Positions 1-5,850 of a stretch of 7,622 nt of DNA are shown piece after piece. Position 1 is the stretch's first letter. Each line of letters begins with the position of its first letter. Under the pieces are notes generated by a model that was not told the origin of the DNA, did no database searches, and was given only the letters and a program-made list of their open reading frames with translations. Source of the stretch: Calditrichota bacterium (GTDB lineage Bacteria > Calditrichota > Calditrichia > RBG-13-44-9); the NCBI GenBank assembly GCA_016934605.1, contig JAFGSO010000247.1:1-7622 (forward strand), written 5' to 3'. Both the position numbers and the translations under genes were made by a program.

Positions 1-275
1 CCGCTCTGCCTGCCGTAAATTTTGAGCATCTGTGCTGAAAAATCGCCGGTCTTCACCGGTTGCTCGTCGATGTAAATGCGTTTATCTTTGCTGAGGGTCA
101 CCAGTATTCCTTCTCTGGGGTGAATATCCTGGGAGCTGGAACGGGGCAGTTCCACTTCCATCCCGCTGCGCAGCAGGGGAGCGGTAATCATGAAAATGAT
201 CAGCAGCACCATGGTTACATCCACCAGGTTAGTGACATTGATTTCCGACAGTGTGGTAAATTTACGTTTTTTCAT
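1..275 (-). CDS. tolR: TolR/ExbD-family biopolymer transport protein (partial, C-terminus outside window)
   Basis: The reading frame starts at ATG 275-273 and runs off the left edge with about 91 codons visible. The protein begins MKKRKFTTLSEINVTNLVDV and then has one hydrophobic segment (about residues 17-36, with VLLIIFMITAPLL). This is the ExbD/TolR layout: short basic cytoplasmic N-terminus, one membrane helix, periplasmic domain. Asp19 in the helix matches the conserved proton-carrying aspartate of the family. After the helix, GMEVELPRS is the usual family continuation. In the cell it would pair with TolQ/ExbB in the inner membrane and pass proton-motive energy to a TonB- or TolA-like protein. 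It overlaps the preceding tolQ-like gene by the four bases ATGA (272-275), so the two are almost certainly translationally coupled. The tolR rather than exbD name rests mainly on the TolQ-like features of its partner. Both names remain possible. Confidence 0.88.
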   Translation of the reverse strand, partial: MKKRKFTTLSEINVTNLVDVTMVLLIIFMITAPLLRSGMEVELPRSSSQDIHPREGILVTLSKDKRIYIDEQPVKTGDFSAQMLKIYGRQS

Positions 276-970
276 TTAACCTTTTCTCCCTGACGGATAT
301 GGTAGAGGTCGGCACTGAAATCGTCCAGCTTTTCATCCCAGCGGCGGATGCTGTCCACGAAAAAGTTATAGGCGATGAGGGCCGGTATGGCCACTGCCAG
401 TCCGGCGGCGGTGGTGATCAGCGCTTCGGCAATTCCCGGACCGACCGAGGCCAGGCTGGCCGAGCCGGTTATTCCGATACTGATGAAGGCACTCATGATC
501 CCCCACACCGTCCCCAGCAGGCCCAGGAATGGACTGACGCTGACCGTGGTGGACAGAATGATCAGCCGTTCTTCCATGCGGGAGATTTCCCCGGCATGGG
601 CGCCATCCACCACCGAGGTGAAAGGTACCTGTGATTTTTTCGGTTCGCCGGGCTGCTGATCCACCAGGTTCAACAGCTCGTCCCGGTTGCTCTCATTATC
701 CCGCCACTTGACGGAGGAATGATAGATACGGCGGATCATGCGGGCCATGGGGGAGTTCGGGAATTCCCGGCTGAAGCCCAGAAGTTCGTCCAGAGTGGAG
801 TTCATCTGAAAAAACTGCATGAATTGACCGGTTTCTTTCTTCATTTTCCTGAAAAACCGCCATTTTTCAATGATTACTGCCCAGGATATAACCGATATAA
901 TCGCCAGGACGATTAATACTCCCGTGGCCACAAATCCGACATTCAATAATAACCCAAACATTTCTCTCAT
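272..970 (-). CDS. tolQ: TolQ/ExbB-family proton channel subunit
   Basis: An inner-membrane MotA/TolQ/ExbB-family protein of 232 residues from the preferred start. It shows three hydrophobic segments (about residues 9-30, 139-162 and 182-205). The C-terminal half carries the signature SPFLGLLGTVWGIMSAF, then GPGIAEALITTAAGLAVAIPALIAYN, which is closer to TolQ than to many ExbB proteins. With TolR it would form a proton-driven motor serving outer-membrane constriction at division or energised transport. A GTG at 979 opens the frame three codons earlier, but ATG 970 is preferred: GAGGTGA sits at 982-976, five bases before it, an ideal ribosome site, and the GTG lies inside that site. A loop of roughly 25 residues before helix two (QQPGEPKKSQ region) looks longer than in typical TolQ. 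The stop overlaps the tolR start. Confidence 0.9.
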   Translation of the reverse strand: MREMFGLLLNVGFVATGVLIVLAIISVISWAVIIEKWRFFRKMKKETGQFMQFFQMNSTLDELLGFSREFPNSPMARMIRRIYHSSVKWRDNESNRDELLNLVDQQPGEPKKSQVPFTSVVDGAHAGEISRMEERLIILSTTVSVSPFLGLLGTVWGIMSAFISIGITGSASLASVGPGIAEALITTAAGLAVAIPALIAYNFFVDSIRRWDEKLDDFSADLYHIRQGEKVK

Positions 971-975
971 CCGGT

Positions 976-982
976 TCACCTC
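976..982 (-). promoter_or_regulatory. Ribosome binding site deciding the tolQ start
   Basis: On the minus strand the bases read GAGGTGA, followed by five bases and then ATG 970-968. The site contains the upstream GTG (979-977), which argues against that GTG being the start. Confidence 0.7.
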
Positions 983-1003
983 AATGACATAAAAACGTTA
1001 GTA

Positions 1004-1020
1004 GGGGGAGGTTGCAATAC
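1004..1020. repeat. Half copy of the G-rich repeat also found at 1761-1778
   Basis: GGGGGAGGTTG followed by CAATAC here matches GGGGGAGGTTG followed by GTAATAC at 1761-1778. Only the one arm is seen; there is no C-rich partner next to it. It lies in the leader upstream of tolQ, so it may be transcribed with the operon. Confidence 0.5.
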
Positions 1021-1366
1021 CAATAATATCAATAACTTATATCTTCATATTGATTATATAATCCAAAAAAAGTCCTGTTTTATCTGATAGCCGATTTTAA
1101 AAGATTCCTGATATTTAATTTCAAAAAACGAAAACATATTTAGATCACACTGTCATGATTCCGCTCTGAAATGTATGCTATTTCAGCATCCATTGGGTAA
1201 ATCGAGGTGGAATGTCTTGCAAAGTAAAGGACTGTTATAATGGAATTTTTCCCCCTGCAAATAGATATTGGATATCTTACGGTGATCGCTCTGATTAAGA
1301 TCCGCGATTATATACTTTTTTTCACAGCCTCCTCATGCTCACCTGAAATAGTGCATAATATACACC

Positions 1367-1380
1367 GAACCGGCCGGTTC
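1367..1380. repeat. Perfect 14-bp palindrome, operator-like
   Basis: GAACCGGCCGGTTC is fully self-complementary and stands in AT-richer surroundings. It has the size of a dimeric regulator site, but no gene start lies close to it, so a regulatory role is only a guess. Confidence 0.35.
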
Positions 1381-1495
1381 TTCAATGAATGTTTTCTGTA
1401 AATTGATGAAATGTGCACACTCAACCGGATGCCCCATAACTCCTTTACCCACCAAAGCGAATCATTATTCTGGCAATTTTGATCGGTATTTCTTT

Positions 1496-1558
1496 CTTTG
1501 TTCTCTGCGCCTTCAGTGGCTATTCATTTGCCACAGAGATCGCGGAGATCACAGAGAA
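1496..1558. repeat. Dispersed copy of the 9-bp-periodic hairpin repeat
   Basis: The left arm carries CTCTGCGCC and TTCAGTGGC, then the short loop region TATTCATTTG, then the right arm CCACAGAGATCGCGGAGATC and a final ACAGAG. The arms pair as in the array at 1964-2320. The sequence just before it (TTTTGATCGGTATTTCTTTC, 1477-1496) resembles the spacer before the array units (TTTGATTTGTATCTTTC), so this is a relative of the whole unit, not just the hairpin. Short reading frames crossing it (1385-1690 and 1479-1682) are probably accidental. They are low-complexity Lys-rich after the repeat and resemble no family I know. Confidence 0.75.
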
Positions 1559-1713
1559 GAATCCGCTATTAAAGAAAAAAGAAAAAAGCATCTCCGGCCG
1601 AAGGACGGAAAAAAAGACAAAAATGAAGCAGGCAGAAAAATTCCTGGATTTGATGGAGGGGTTTCTGAAATCTCAGGTGTAATTGTTTAAAATCAGTTTT
1701 AACGGGACTTCTT

Positions 1714-1772
1714 CCAACCACTCACTCTTTCCCCCTCCTGATATCAGGAGGGGGATTAAAGGGGGAGGTTGG
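1714..1772. repeat. Long C-rich/G-rich hairpin repeat
   Basis: A perfect 24-bp palindrome lies at 1731-1754, with arms CCCCCTCCTGAT and ATCAGGAGGGGG. Beyond it the outer ends CCAACC (1714-1719) and GGTTGG (1767-1772) also pair. The stretch between outer and inner stems no longer matches. This shape, a long hairpin with G-runs and conserved CCAACC/GGTTGG ends, looks like a dispersed intergenic repeat or small mobile remnant. A half copy stands at 1004-1020. Confidence 0.75.
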
Positions 1773-1963
1773 TAATACACCGCCACACCCATTTCGCCAC
1801 TTCGGTCCCAGTTTTTTTATCGATGTTAACGGCAATATAAATATCTTAAATATTTTTCCTGCATGATTAGATGTGTTATGTCAAAATAAATTTTAACACA
1901 ACAATTTTTACAATACTCGCTTCTACTAGATCATTGCATAAAATTAAACAAAAATATGTTTTT

Positions 1964-2320
1964 CCTCTGCGGCCTCTGCGCTCTCTGCGTTCATTGTGGC
2001 TGTTCTTTTGCCACGGAGATCACGGAGATCACGGAGACATTCCAATAATTGTTGATTTTATTTTTACGGTTTAATCTATATTTTTCTCTGTGCCCTCTGC
2101 GCCCTCTGCGTTCATTTCGGCTATTCTATTGCCACGGAGATCACGGAGTTCACAGAGACTTCTAACTAATTCTCGATATTGTTTTATAGTTTGATTTGTA
2201 TCTTTCTCTGTGCCCTCCGAGTCCTCTGTGGCTATTTACGAGCCACAGAGATCACAGAGACTTTTTAGATACCTGTTGGATTTATTTACAGTCTGATTTG
2301 TATTCTTCTCTGCGCCCTGG
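1964..2320. repeat. Tandem array of about 120-bp units, each with a hairpin built of 9-bp repeats
   Basis: Units begin near 1964, 2085, 2205 and 2307. Each hairpin has a left arm of 9-mers of the form CTCTGYGNN, a loop, and a right arm of 9-mers such as ACGGAGATC. Hairpins span about 1964-2038, 2085-2160 and 2205-2261; the last unit (2307-2320) is only a left-arm start. Spacers between hairpins are also alike, ending in TTTGATTTGTATCTTTCTC or close variants. The third hairpin has one 9-mer fewer in both arms, which accounts for the shorter step (102 instead of 120) to the next unit. No protein-coding frame is convincing here. Function unknown; roles as transcript-stabilising hairpin, terminator or selfish repeat are all possible. 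Confidence 0.85.
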
Positions 2321-2354
2321 TTTATTCAGGAATAGTATTTTTTAATTCCTCGAA

Positions 2355-2913
2355 TCAGTGCAACAGCACCATTTTAAGGATCCGGGTAAAACTGCCTGCC
2401 TGCAGGCGATAGAAATAAACACCGCCGGGAATATTTCCTGCCTGCCAGCGAATCCGGTACGTCCCGGCCGGTTTTTCTCCCTCTGCCAGTACGGCAACCT
2501 GCCGGCCCAGAACATCATAAACCATCAAAACTACCTCGCTCTGTTCCGGAAGGGTGAATTCAATGGTCGTGGAGGGATTAAAGGGATTGGGATAATTCGC
2601 CCCCAACCGTTAGAGGGCCTTATCCGCCAGCGGTCCCCACCGGATATGCCTCAATATGCGCCTGATACTTCTGAATGGCCTCCTCATACCGTCCCAGATA
2701 GAAGTAACATTCTCCCTGTAGAAAATGCACTTCCTCGGCCAAGGCGCTTTCGGGATATTTGTGGTTGAATTGTTTCAGCTGCTTAATAGACATTTTATAC
2801 ATCCTGTCATCAAACATGCCCCGGGACGTGAGATAATCCTGTTTTTCCAGTTTGGAAATCTGCTCCGACACGATTTGGATGAGGAGAAATAAAACAAGGT
2901 AAGTCCGTAGTAT
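2355..2913 (-). pseudogene. Broken gene: TPR protein followed by a type IX secretion sorting-domain remnant
   Basis: Three pieces line up on the minus strand. First, codons at 2913-2872 encode a hydrophobic signal-like run (LRTYLVLFLLIQIV), but there is no ATG; ATA 2913-2911 stands where a start might have been, and the only start codon is GTG 2871. Second, 2871-2620 encodes 83 residues with TPR helices (YPESALAEEVHFLQGECYFY, then GRYEEAIQKYQAHIEAYP). It ends in an unlikely tail because of an extra base in the G run at 2635-2638; with one G removed it reads on as VGPLADKAL, a normal TPR continuation, then stops at TAA 2612-2610. Third, two codons later TTG 2606 opens 83 residues starting GANYPNPFNPST and ending ILKMVLLH, a typical T9SS type A sorting domain. 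The TPR part resembles YbgF/CpoB-like periplasmic proteins. A TPR directly joined to a sorting domain may reflect a deletion. The sorting domain alone is very secure; the single-gene history is inferred. Confidence 0.75.
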
Positions 2914-3018
2914 TGTATTCGTAGAAACCCCGGATGTTTATCAGTGATAAATATACACCTTTACGCTGGTTTTATCAAAGAATATTCCACGATCCGGTGC
3001 TGTTCCGGTTGGCCCCCG

Positions 3019-4014
3019 TTAATCGAGCAAAACTTCCAGTCTTCCATTGGCCTCTGCCCCGGCCGGGAATCCTTCGTCTTTATATAACAATTTCTTATCT
3101 GACCCTTTTTTTCTGTAAAGCTTAATCGAAATGGTCGCATCAAGAGACTCTGACACTCTTTCAAATATCTGTATGTCCGATGGCCCCTTAAGGTTACCCC
3201 GGCTTCCCATTACAGCGGTAATATCCATTTGGTACCTTTTATTATAAACCGTAAAGGAAATCTGGTTCTCATTCAGGACAAGACCGCCAAGTTGACTGCC
3301 GTTATAACTAGAAAACCGATACAGAGTCCCATTCCACAACAGACCAATAATAAATCCCCGAAAATGCGACCCCAACCAGGGGATTTTGGCAACGGAAACC
3401 GCCAGACTGGTTCCTTCCTCCTGAAAATGATTGGACTGCATCCAAATATAAGCCTCCGGAAACGATCTCCCCCAGTCGTCTTCGATATACCCCTTCCCGC
3501 CCTCAAAAGTTACGGTATCCGCCCCGATTTTTAATTCCCCCCGCAGGGAGTGATTCAGGCTGATGATTCCGTGATAGCATTGCAGTAAGGGAATAAAGGC
3601 ATAATATCCCATGGCTCCCGGTGAGAATATTCTTACCGGCCAGGGGCGGAATTGACCAAATTCGATCTTTCCCTGTATTTCCGGAGCATCTTCTGATAGA
3701 TTCAATCGCATTGCCTGTTCGGAAAAATAATTGTCGCCGATCCGGATGTTCAGGCGGTCCCGGGCCGCCTGGAACTGATTCAGGGGAAAGGAATAATAAA
3801 AGGATTGGTGAGTCCGGCCCTCCAGGATCTGAATAAATGCGTGGGAAACTGCATCCTTTTCTTTGAGAAAAACGCCGGGGATAACCGCCAGAATGTTTTT
3901 CTTTTCCCGGTCCACCAGTTTGAAAAACCAGCCCTGAAAAAACGCTTTTTGGCTGCCGGGCGGATGATACCCCTCGGGGTGCCAGATCTGGCGAATATTT
4001 ATGAATTTAGACAT
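3019..4014 (-). CDS. Tocopherol cyclase-family protein
   Basis: A 331-residue protein without signal peptide or membrane segment that resembles the tocopherol cyclase family (plant VTE1 and the cyanobacterial enzyme of about 360 residues). Recognisable stretches are GWFFKLVD near residue 29, PGAMGYYAFIPLLQCYHGI (132-150), LRGEL, then GYIEDDWGRSFPEAYIWMQS (175-194), the most family-typical block, and SHFRGFIIGLLWNG. In tocopherol synthesis the family closes the chromanol ring of a prenylated quinol; in bacteria without tocopherols the substrate of homologues is unknown, so the reaction here is inferred. ATG 4014 is preferred over the adjacent TTG 4017; no strong ribosome site is visible before either. 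It lies divergent to a MenA-like prenyltransferase gene, which fits prenyl-quinone chemistry. The frame is intact, in contrast to the decayed genes on both sides. Confidence 0.8.
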   Translation of the reverse strand: MSKFINIRQIWHPEGYHPPGSQKAFFQGWFFKLVDREKKNILAVIPGVFLKEKDAVSHAFIQILEGRTHQSFYYSFPLNQFQAARDRLNIRIGDNYFSEQAMRLNLSEDAPEIQGKIEFGQFRPWPVRIFSPGAMGYYAFIPLLQCYHGIISLNHSLRGELKIGADTVTFEGGKGYIEDDWGRSFPEAYIWMQSNHFQEEGTSLAVSVAKIPWLGSHFRGFIIGLLWNGTLYRFSSYNGSQLGGLVLNENQISFTVYNKRYQMDITAVMGSRGNLKGPSDIQIFERVSESLDATISIKLYRKKGSDKKLLYKDEGFPAGAEANGRLEVLLD

Positions 4015-4114
4015 CAATGAAAAACCGACTATTATTCTTATAATTAGAGGGGAAAATTACAAAAAGTTTCATAACTTCAAAACAAATTTCATTTGTTTAG
4101 CCTGAACAATTCAT

Positions 4115-4280
4115 AACCACAAAGACACCAAAGCACAAAAAGATGAAAATAACTGAGTTTAAAATAATTTTCGGTTGAAATTTTTCTTTTTCCGGATCTT
4201 TTTTATTTATGTAATGCTTTTATTGTCTTTGGCCTTTAACCTCTGTCCTTGATTCTTTGGGTCTCTGTGACTTCGTGGTT
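4115..4280. repeat. Interrupted inverted repeat with 9-bp periodic arms
   Basis: The left arm at 4115-4141 begins AACCACAAAGACACCAAAGC. Read on the minus strand, the right arm from 4280 begins AACCACGAAGTCACAGAGAC. Both arms show repeats of about nine bases (for example CCACAAAGA, CACCAAAGC) and both read outward from AACCAC. About 110 bp of AT-rich sequence separates them. The pattern resembles the array at 1964-2320 but with CAAAG replacing CAGAG, so it is probably a sister family. Confidence 0.55.
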
Positions 4281-4444
4281 ACGGCCAACCGGGATGAATA
4301 CAGCAGGTTAGTCTCTAAAGACCTATATTTTTTTTCTCGGGGAGATCTCTGTATCAAAAATATGACCTTTCTCTTACATAGATAGTGCCGGTTGGCGGAC
4401 CGCCGGATTGCCCGCCGGATTTTCGGGGCGGAACAAAAAAACTG

Positions 4445-4450
4445 AAAGGA
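4445..4450 (+). promoter_or_regulatory. Ribosome binding site deciding the prenyltransferase start
   Basis: AAAGGA lies five bases before ATG 4456. The frame is open 16 codons further upstream, to 4408, but that part (MPAGFSGRNKK) covers the GC-rich direct repeat and has no ribosome site. Confidence 0.6.
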
Positions 4451-4455
4451 CTTTT

Positions 4456-5394
4456 ATGTCAGATAAACCGAAAGAACCCGGACTGCTTCAGGTGATCCGG
4501 GCGTCGTTTTTATCATCAATCATCGCCCCCATCTGGGCAGGTACTCTGCTTGCCGTCAGTATCAGCGGCAACTTCAATCTTCTGCCCTTTCTCATTGTAA
4601 CCCTCATGGGTCTGGCGCTGCACACCGCCACCAATGTATATAACGATATATATGACACCAAACAGGGCACCGACCGGGTCAACCGTCACCGCAACGAATT
4701 CAGCGGCGGTTCCGGTCTTATCATCCAGAATCCCCATATCCTGCCTAAAATGTACCGGATCGCCAGAATCAGTCTTCTCATTGCCCTGCTCTGCACGGTG
4801 GCATTGATGTTCTTTGTCCGGCAGGAACTGTGGATCCATTTATGGCTGCTGTATCTTCTGTCCGCTTTCTTCAGCAAATATTACACCGCGGAGCCGGTAA
4901 AACTGGCTTCCCGCGGACTGGGAGAAGTATCGGTCTGGTTTGCATTTGGTCCCATGGCCATTCTGGTGGCGGCGGTCAGCCAGAATGTGGGGCTGCATCC
5001 CCTGGTAGTCCTGGCCATGCCGGCCACCGGCATCAGCACCCTGTCCATTTTGCTGGTGGGGCAGCTGATTGATCGTCCGGCGGACCGGGAGGGCGGCAAA
5101 TGGGGAGTGGCGGTGCGGCTGGGCAGCCGCTTTACCGCTTATCTGTACCTGCTGGTTCAACTGCTGCTGGTTGCGGACATCCTCCTGCTGGCCCTGAATA
5201 TCGGACGGAGCGGCGGGTGGATTCTGCTCTGTTTGCTGCCCTATGTCCTGCTGTTCCCTAAAACCGTGGGGTTACTCATGAAAAACCATGATCATCCAGC
5301 TAAATTAAAACAGGCGGCTAAACTTAATGTTCAGATTCATATGCTCTTCTCGATTCTTCTGGTTCTGGGGCTGCTGGTGATGGTTGTTCTATAA
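4456..5394 (+). CDS. UbiA-family prenyltransferase, MenA-like
   Basis: An integral membrane protein of 312 residues with about eight or nine hydrophobic segments. The first catalytic motif, NDxxD, is at residues 63-67 (NVYNDIYDTKQGTD). The second Asp-rich loop is at 206-215 (DRPADREGGK), followed by AVRLG as usual in the family. YYTAEPVKLASRGLGE (142-157) matches the block characteristic of MenA (1,4-dihydroxy-2-naphthoate prenyltransferase) better than UbiA or homogentisate enzymes. These enzymes transfer a polyprenyl chain from its diphosphate, held by Mg at the two Asp motifs, to an aromatic acceptor. The start at 4456 is supported by AAAGGA at 4445-4450. The most likely role is menaquinone synthesis, or prenylation of another aromatic head group whose product feeds the divergent cyclase-like protein. 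The acceptor cannot be read from the sequence. Confidence 0.9.
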   Translation: MSDKPKEPGLLQVIRASFLSSIIAPIWAGTLLAVSISGNFNLLPFLIVTLMGLALHTATNVYNDIYDTKQGTDRVNRHRNEFSGGSGLIIQNPHILPKMYRIARISLLIALLCTVALMFFVRQELWIHLWLLYLLSAFFSKYYTAEPVKLASRGLGEVSVWFAFGPMAILVAAVSQNVGLHPLVVLAMPATGISTLSILLVGQLIDRPADREGGKWGVAVRLGSRFTAYLYLLVQLLLVADILLLALNIGRSGGWILLCLLPYVLLFPKTVGLLMKNHDHPAKLKQAAKLNVQIHMLFSILLVLGLLVMVVL

Positions 5395-5465
5395 AATATA
5401 CGATGATCAAAGGTGAAAAATATTTTCCCCGGAACAACCCCTTATTTCCGAGTTCCCCTGCGTCC

Positions 5466-5495
5466 GTCTTTTTGGCCATGGGCTAAGGATAAGAC
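5466..5495. repeat. Weak hairpin downstream of the prenyltransferase gene
   Basis: GTCTT (5466-5470) pairs with AAGAC (5491-5495), and inner TTGGCC pairs with GGCTAA allowing one G-T pair. No T run follows, so it is not a standard intrinsic terminator. The rest of 5395-5531 shows nothing recognisable. Confidence 0.25.
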
Positions 5496-5531
5496 AGGGA
5501 GAATGGTGATTAAGCTGTTGCATCCCGGGTA

Positions 5532-5654
5532 ATGGAAACCTGTCAGAAAGATCCAAAATTATATGAGTTGCATGCTTTGATTGATGCATTACGTCTGGGC
5601 AAGTTTAGACTGAAGAAGCAAAAAATTTCGGAATTGAGAAAGAGAGTACTTTAA
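5532..5654 (+). pseudogene. 40-residue C-terminal remnant, possibly partner of the following nucleotidyltransferase
   Basis: ATG 5532 opens 40 codons reading METCQKDPKLYELHALIDAL and then RLGKFRLKKQKISELRKRVL. The frame is closed by TAA at 5511-5513 upstream. The composition, with two amphipathic helices and a basic end, looks like a real protein tail rather than chance. It resembles the C-terminal end of helix-turn-helix proteins that I associate with genes next to AbiEii-like nucleotidyltransferases, but that match is from memory and uncertain. It lies 21 bp before the next remnant, a spacing typical of an operon. There is no obvious ribosome site before ATG 5532, which supports a truncated remnant over an independent small gene. 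Confidence 0.4.
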
Positions 5655-5675
5655 AATGTAAAAAGATTAAAACAG

Positions 5676-5842
5676 ATGTTAAAAAACAAAACGGAATCTC
5701 TTAAGGCAGTTAAAAAATTGCATTAGCATTAGTATAGCTCAAAGAGCCGGTTGTCTTTACTGGAGGTACAATAACAGGACTTTATTTCGATAATACCGCC
5801 GCCAAAGAAATGAGACATGCACCGGAATAAATTGACGATTAA
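5676..5842 (+). pseudogene. N-terminal remnant of an AbiEii-like nucleotidyltransferase
   Basis: ATG 5676 begins MLKNKTESLKAVKK. Shortly after, the frame shifts: the continuing sense is ALALV, an in-frame stop, then LKEPVVFTGGTITGLYFDNT and AAKEMRHAPE, another stop (TAA 5828-5830), then IDD. The block VFTGGTITGLYFDNTAAKEM corresponds to the GG-containing start of the nucleotidyltransferase fold in AbiEii/DUF1814-like proteins, where family members read on into a metal-binding D-D-x-D region; here only IDD follows before a third stop. AbiEii-type proteins act as toxins in abortive-infection or toxin-antitoxin pairs. At least one frameshift and two nonsense codons, plus loss of everything after the catalytic start, mean it is dead. 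The catalytic core and C-terminus seem to have been deleted at the junction with the Fic remnant that follows directly. Confidence 0.7.
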
Positions 5843-5850
5843 ACAAATCC

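Larger units (their letters stand above)
983..1495. other. Non-coding stretch upstream of tolQ
   Basis: No convincing gene is visible on either strand. It should contain the tolQR promoter, reading leftwards. A TATAAT-like hexamer lies on the minus strand inside the perfect palindrome GATTATATAATC (1052-1063), but I see no matching -35 at good spacing, so no promoter is called. A perfect 14-bp palindrome sits at 1367-1380. A 28-codon frame at 1212-1298 has no recognisable features. Confidence 0.5.
4015..4455. other. Divergent intergenic region between cyclase-like and prenyltransferase genes
   Basis: This 441-bp stretch must contain the start signals for both genes. It holds a small AT hairpin (AACAAAT and ATTTGTT, 4081-4097), a long interrupted inverted repeat (4115-4280) and, near the prenyltransferase, a direct repeat CCGCCGGATT at 4400-4409 and 4412-4421. 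I see no promoter strong enough to call. Confidence 0.5.

Noticed and set aside
1212..1298. 28-codon plus-strand frame (MSCKVKDCYNGIFPP...) after GAGGTGG
   Set aside because: The purine-rich motif is only a base or two from the ATG, too close for normal initiation, and the peptide resembles nothing I know.
1385..1690. Two overlapping plus-strand frames, one starting with a signal-peptide-like MIGISFFVLCAFSGYSFA
   Set aside because: The signal-like part is the translated spacer and hairpin of the 9-bp repeat, and the rest is Lys-rich low complexity with no ribosome site. Similar translations would arise at any copy of the repeat.
1871..2074. Plus-strand frame of 67 codons
   Set aside because: It lies across the first array hairpin; the translated motif (RPLRSLRSLW) is simply the 9-bp repeat.
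1964..2320. CRISPR array
   Set aside because: Repeats are long imperfect hairpins, and the spacers are similar to one another instead of unique, so it is a tandem repeat array and not CRISPR.
2358..2768. Plus-strand frame of 136 codons
   Set aside because: It is the antisense of the sorting-domain and TPR remnants, which have clear family signatures on the minus strand.
3005..4396. CCGGTTGGC at 3005-3013 and 4388-4396, with its complement at 4284-4292, around the cyclase and prenyltransferase genes
   Set aside because: Pairs of shared 9-mers are expected many times over in a window this long, and the flanks do not match, so a common regulator site is not supported.
4408..4455. Upstream extension of the prenyltransferase by 16 residues
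   Set aside because: The extension covers the GC-rich direct repeat and has no ribosome site, whereas ATG 4456 has AAAGGA five bases before it.
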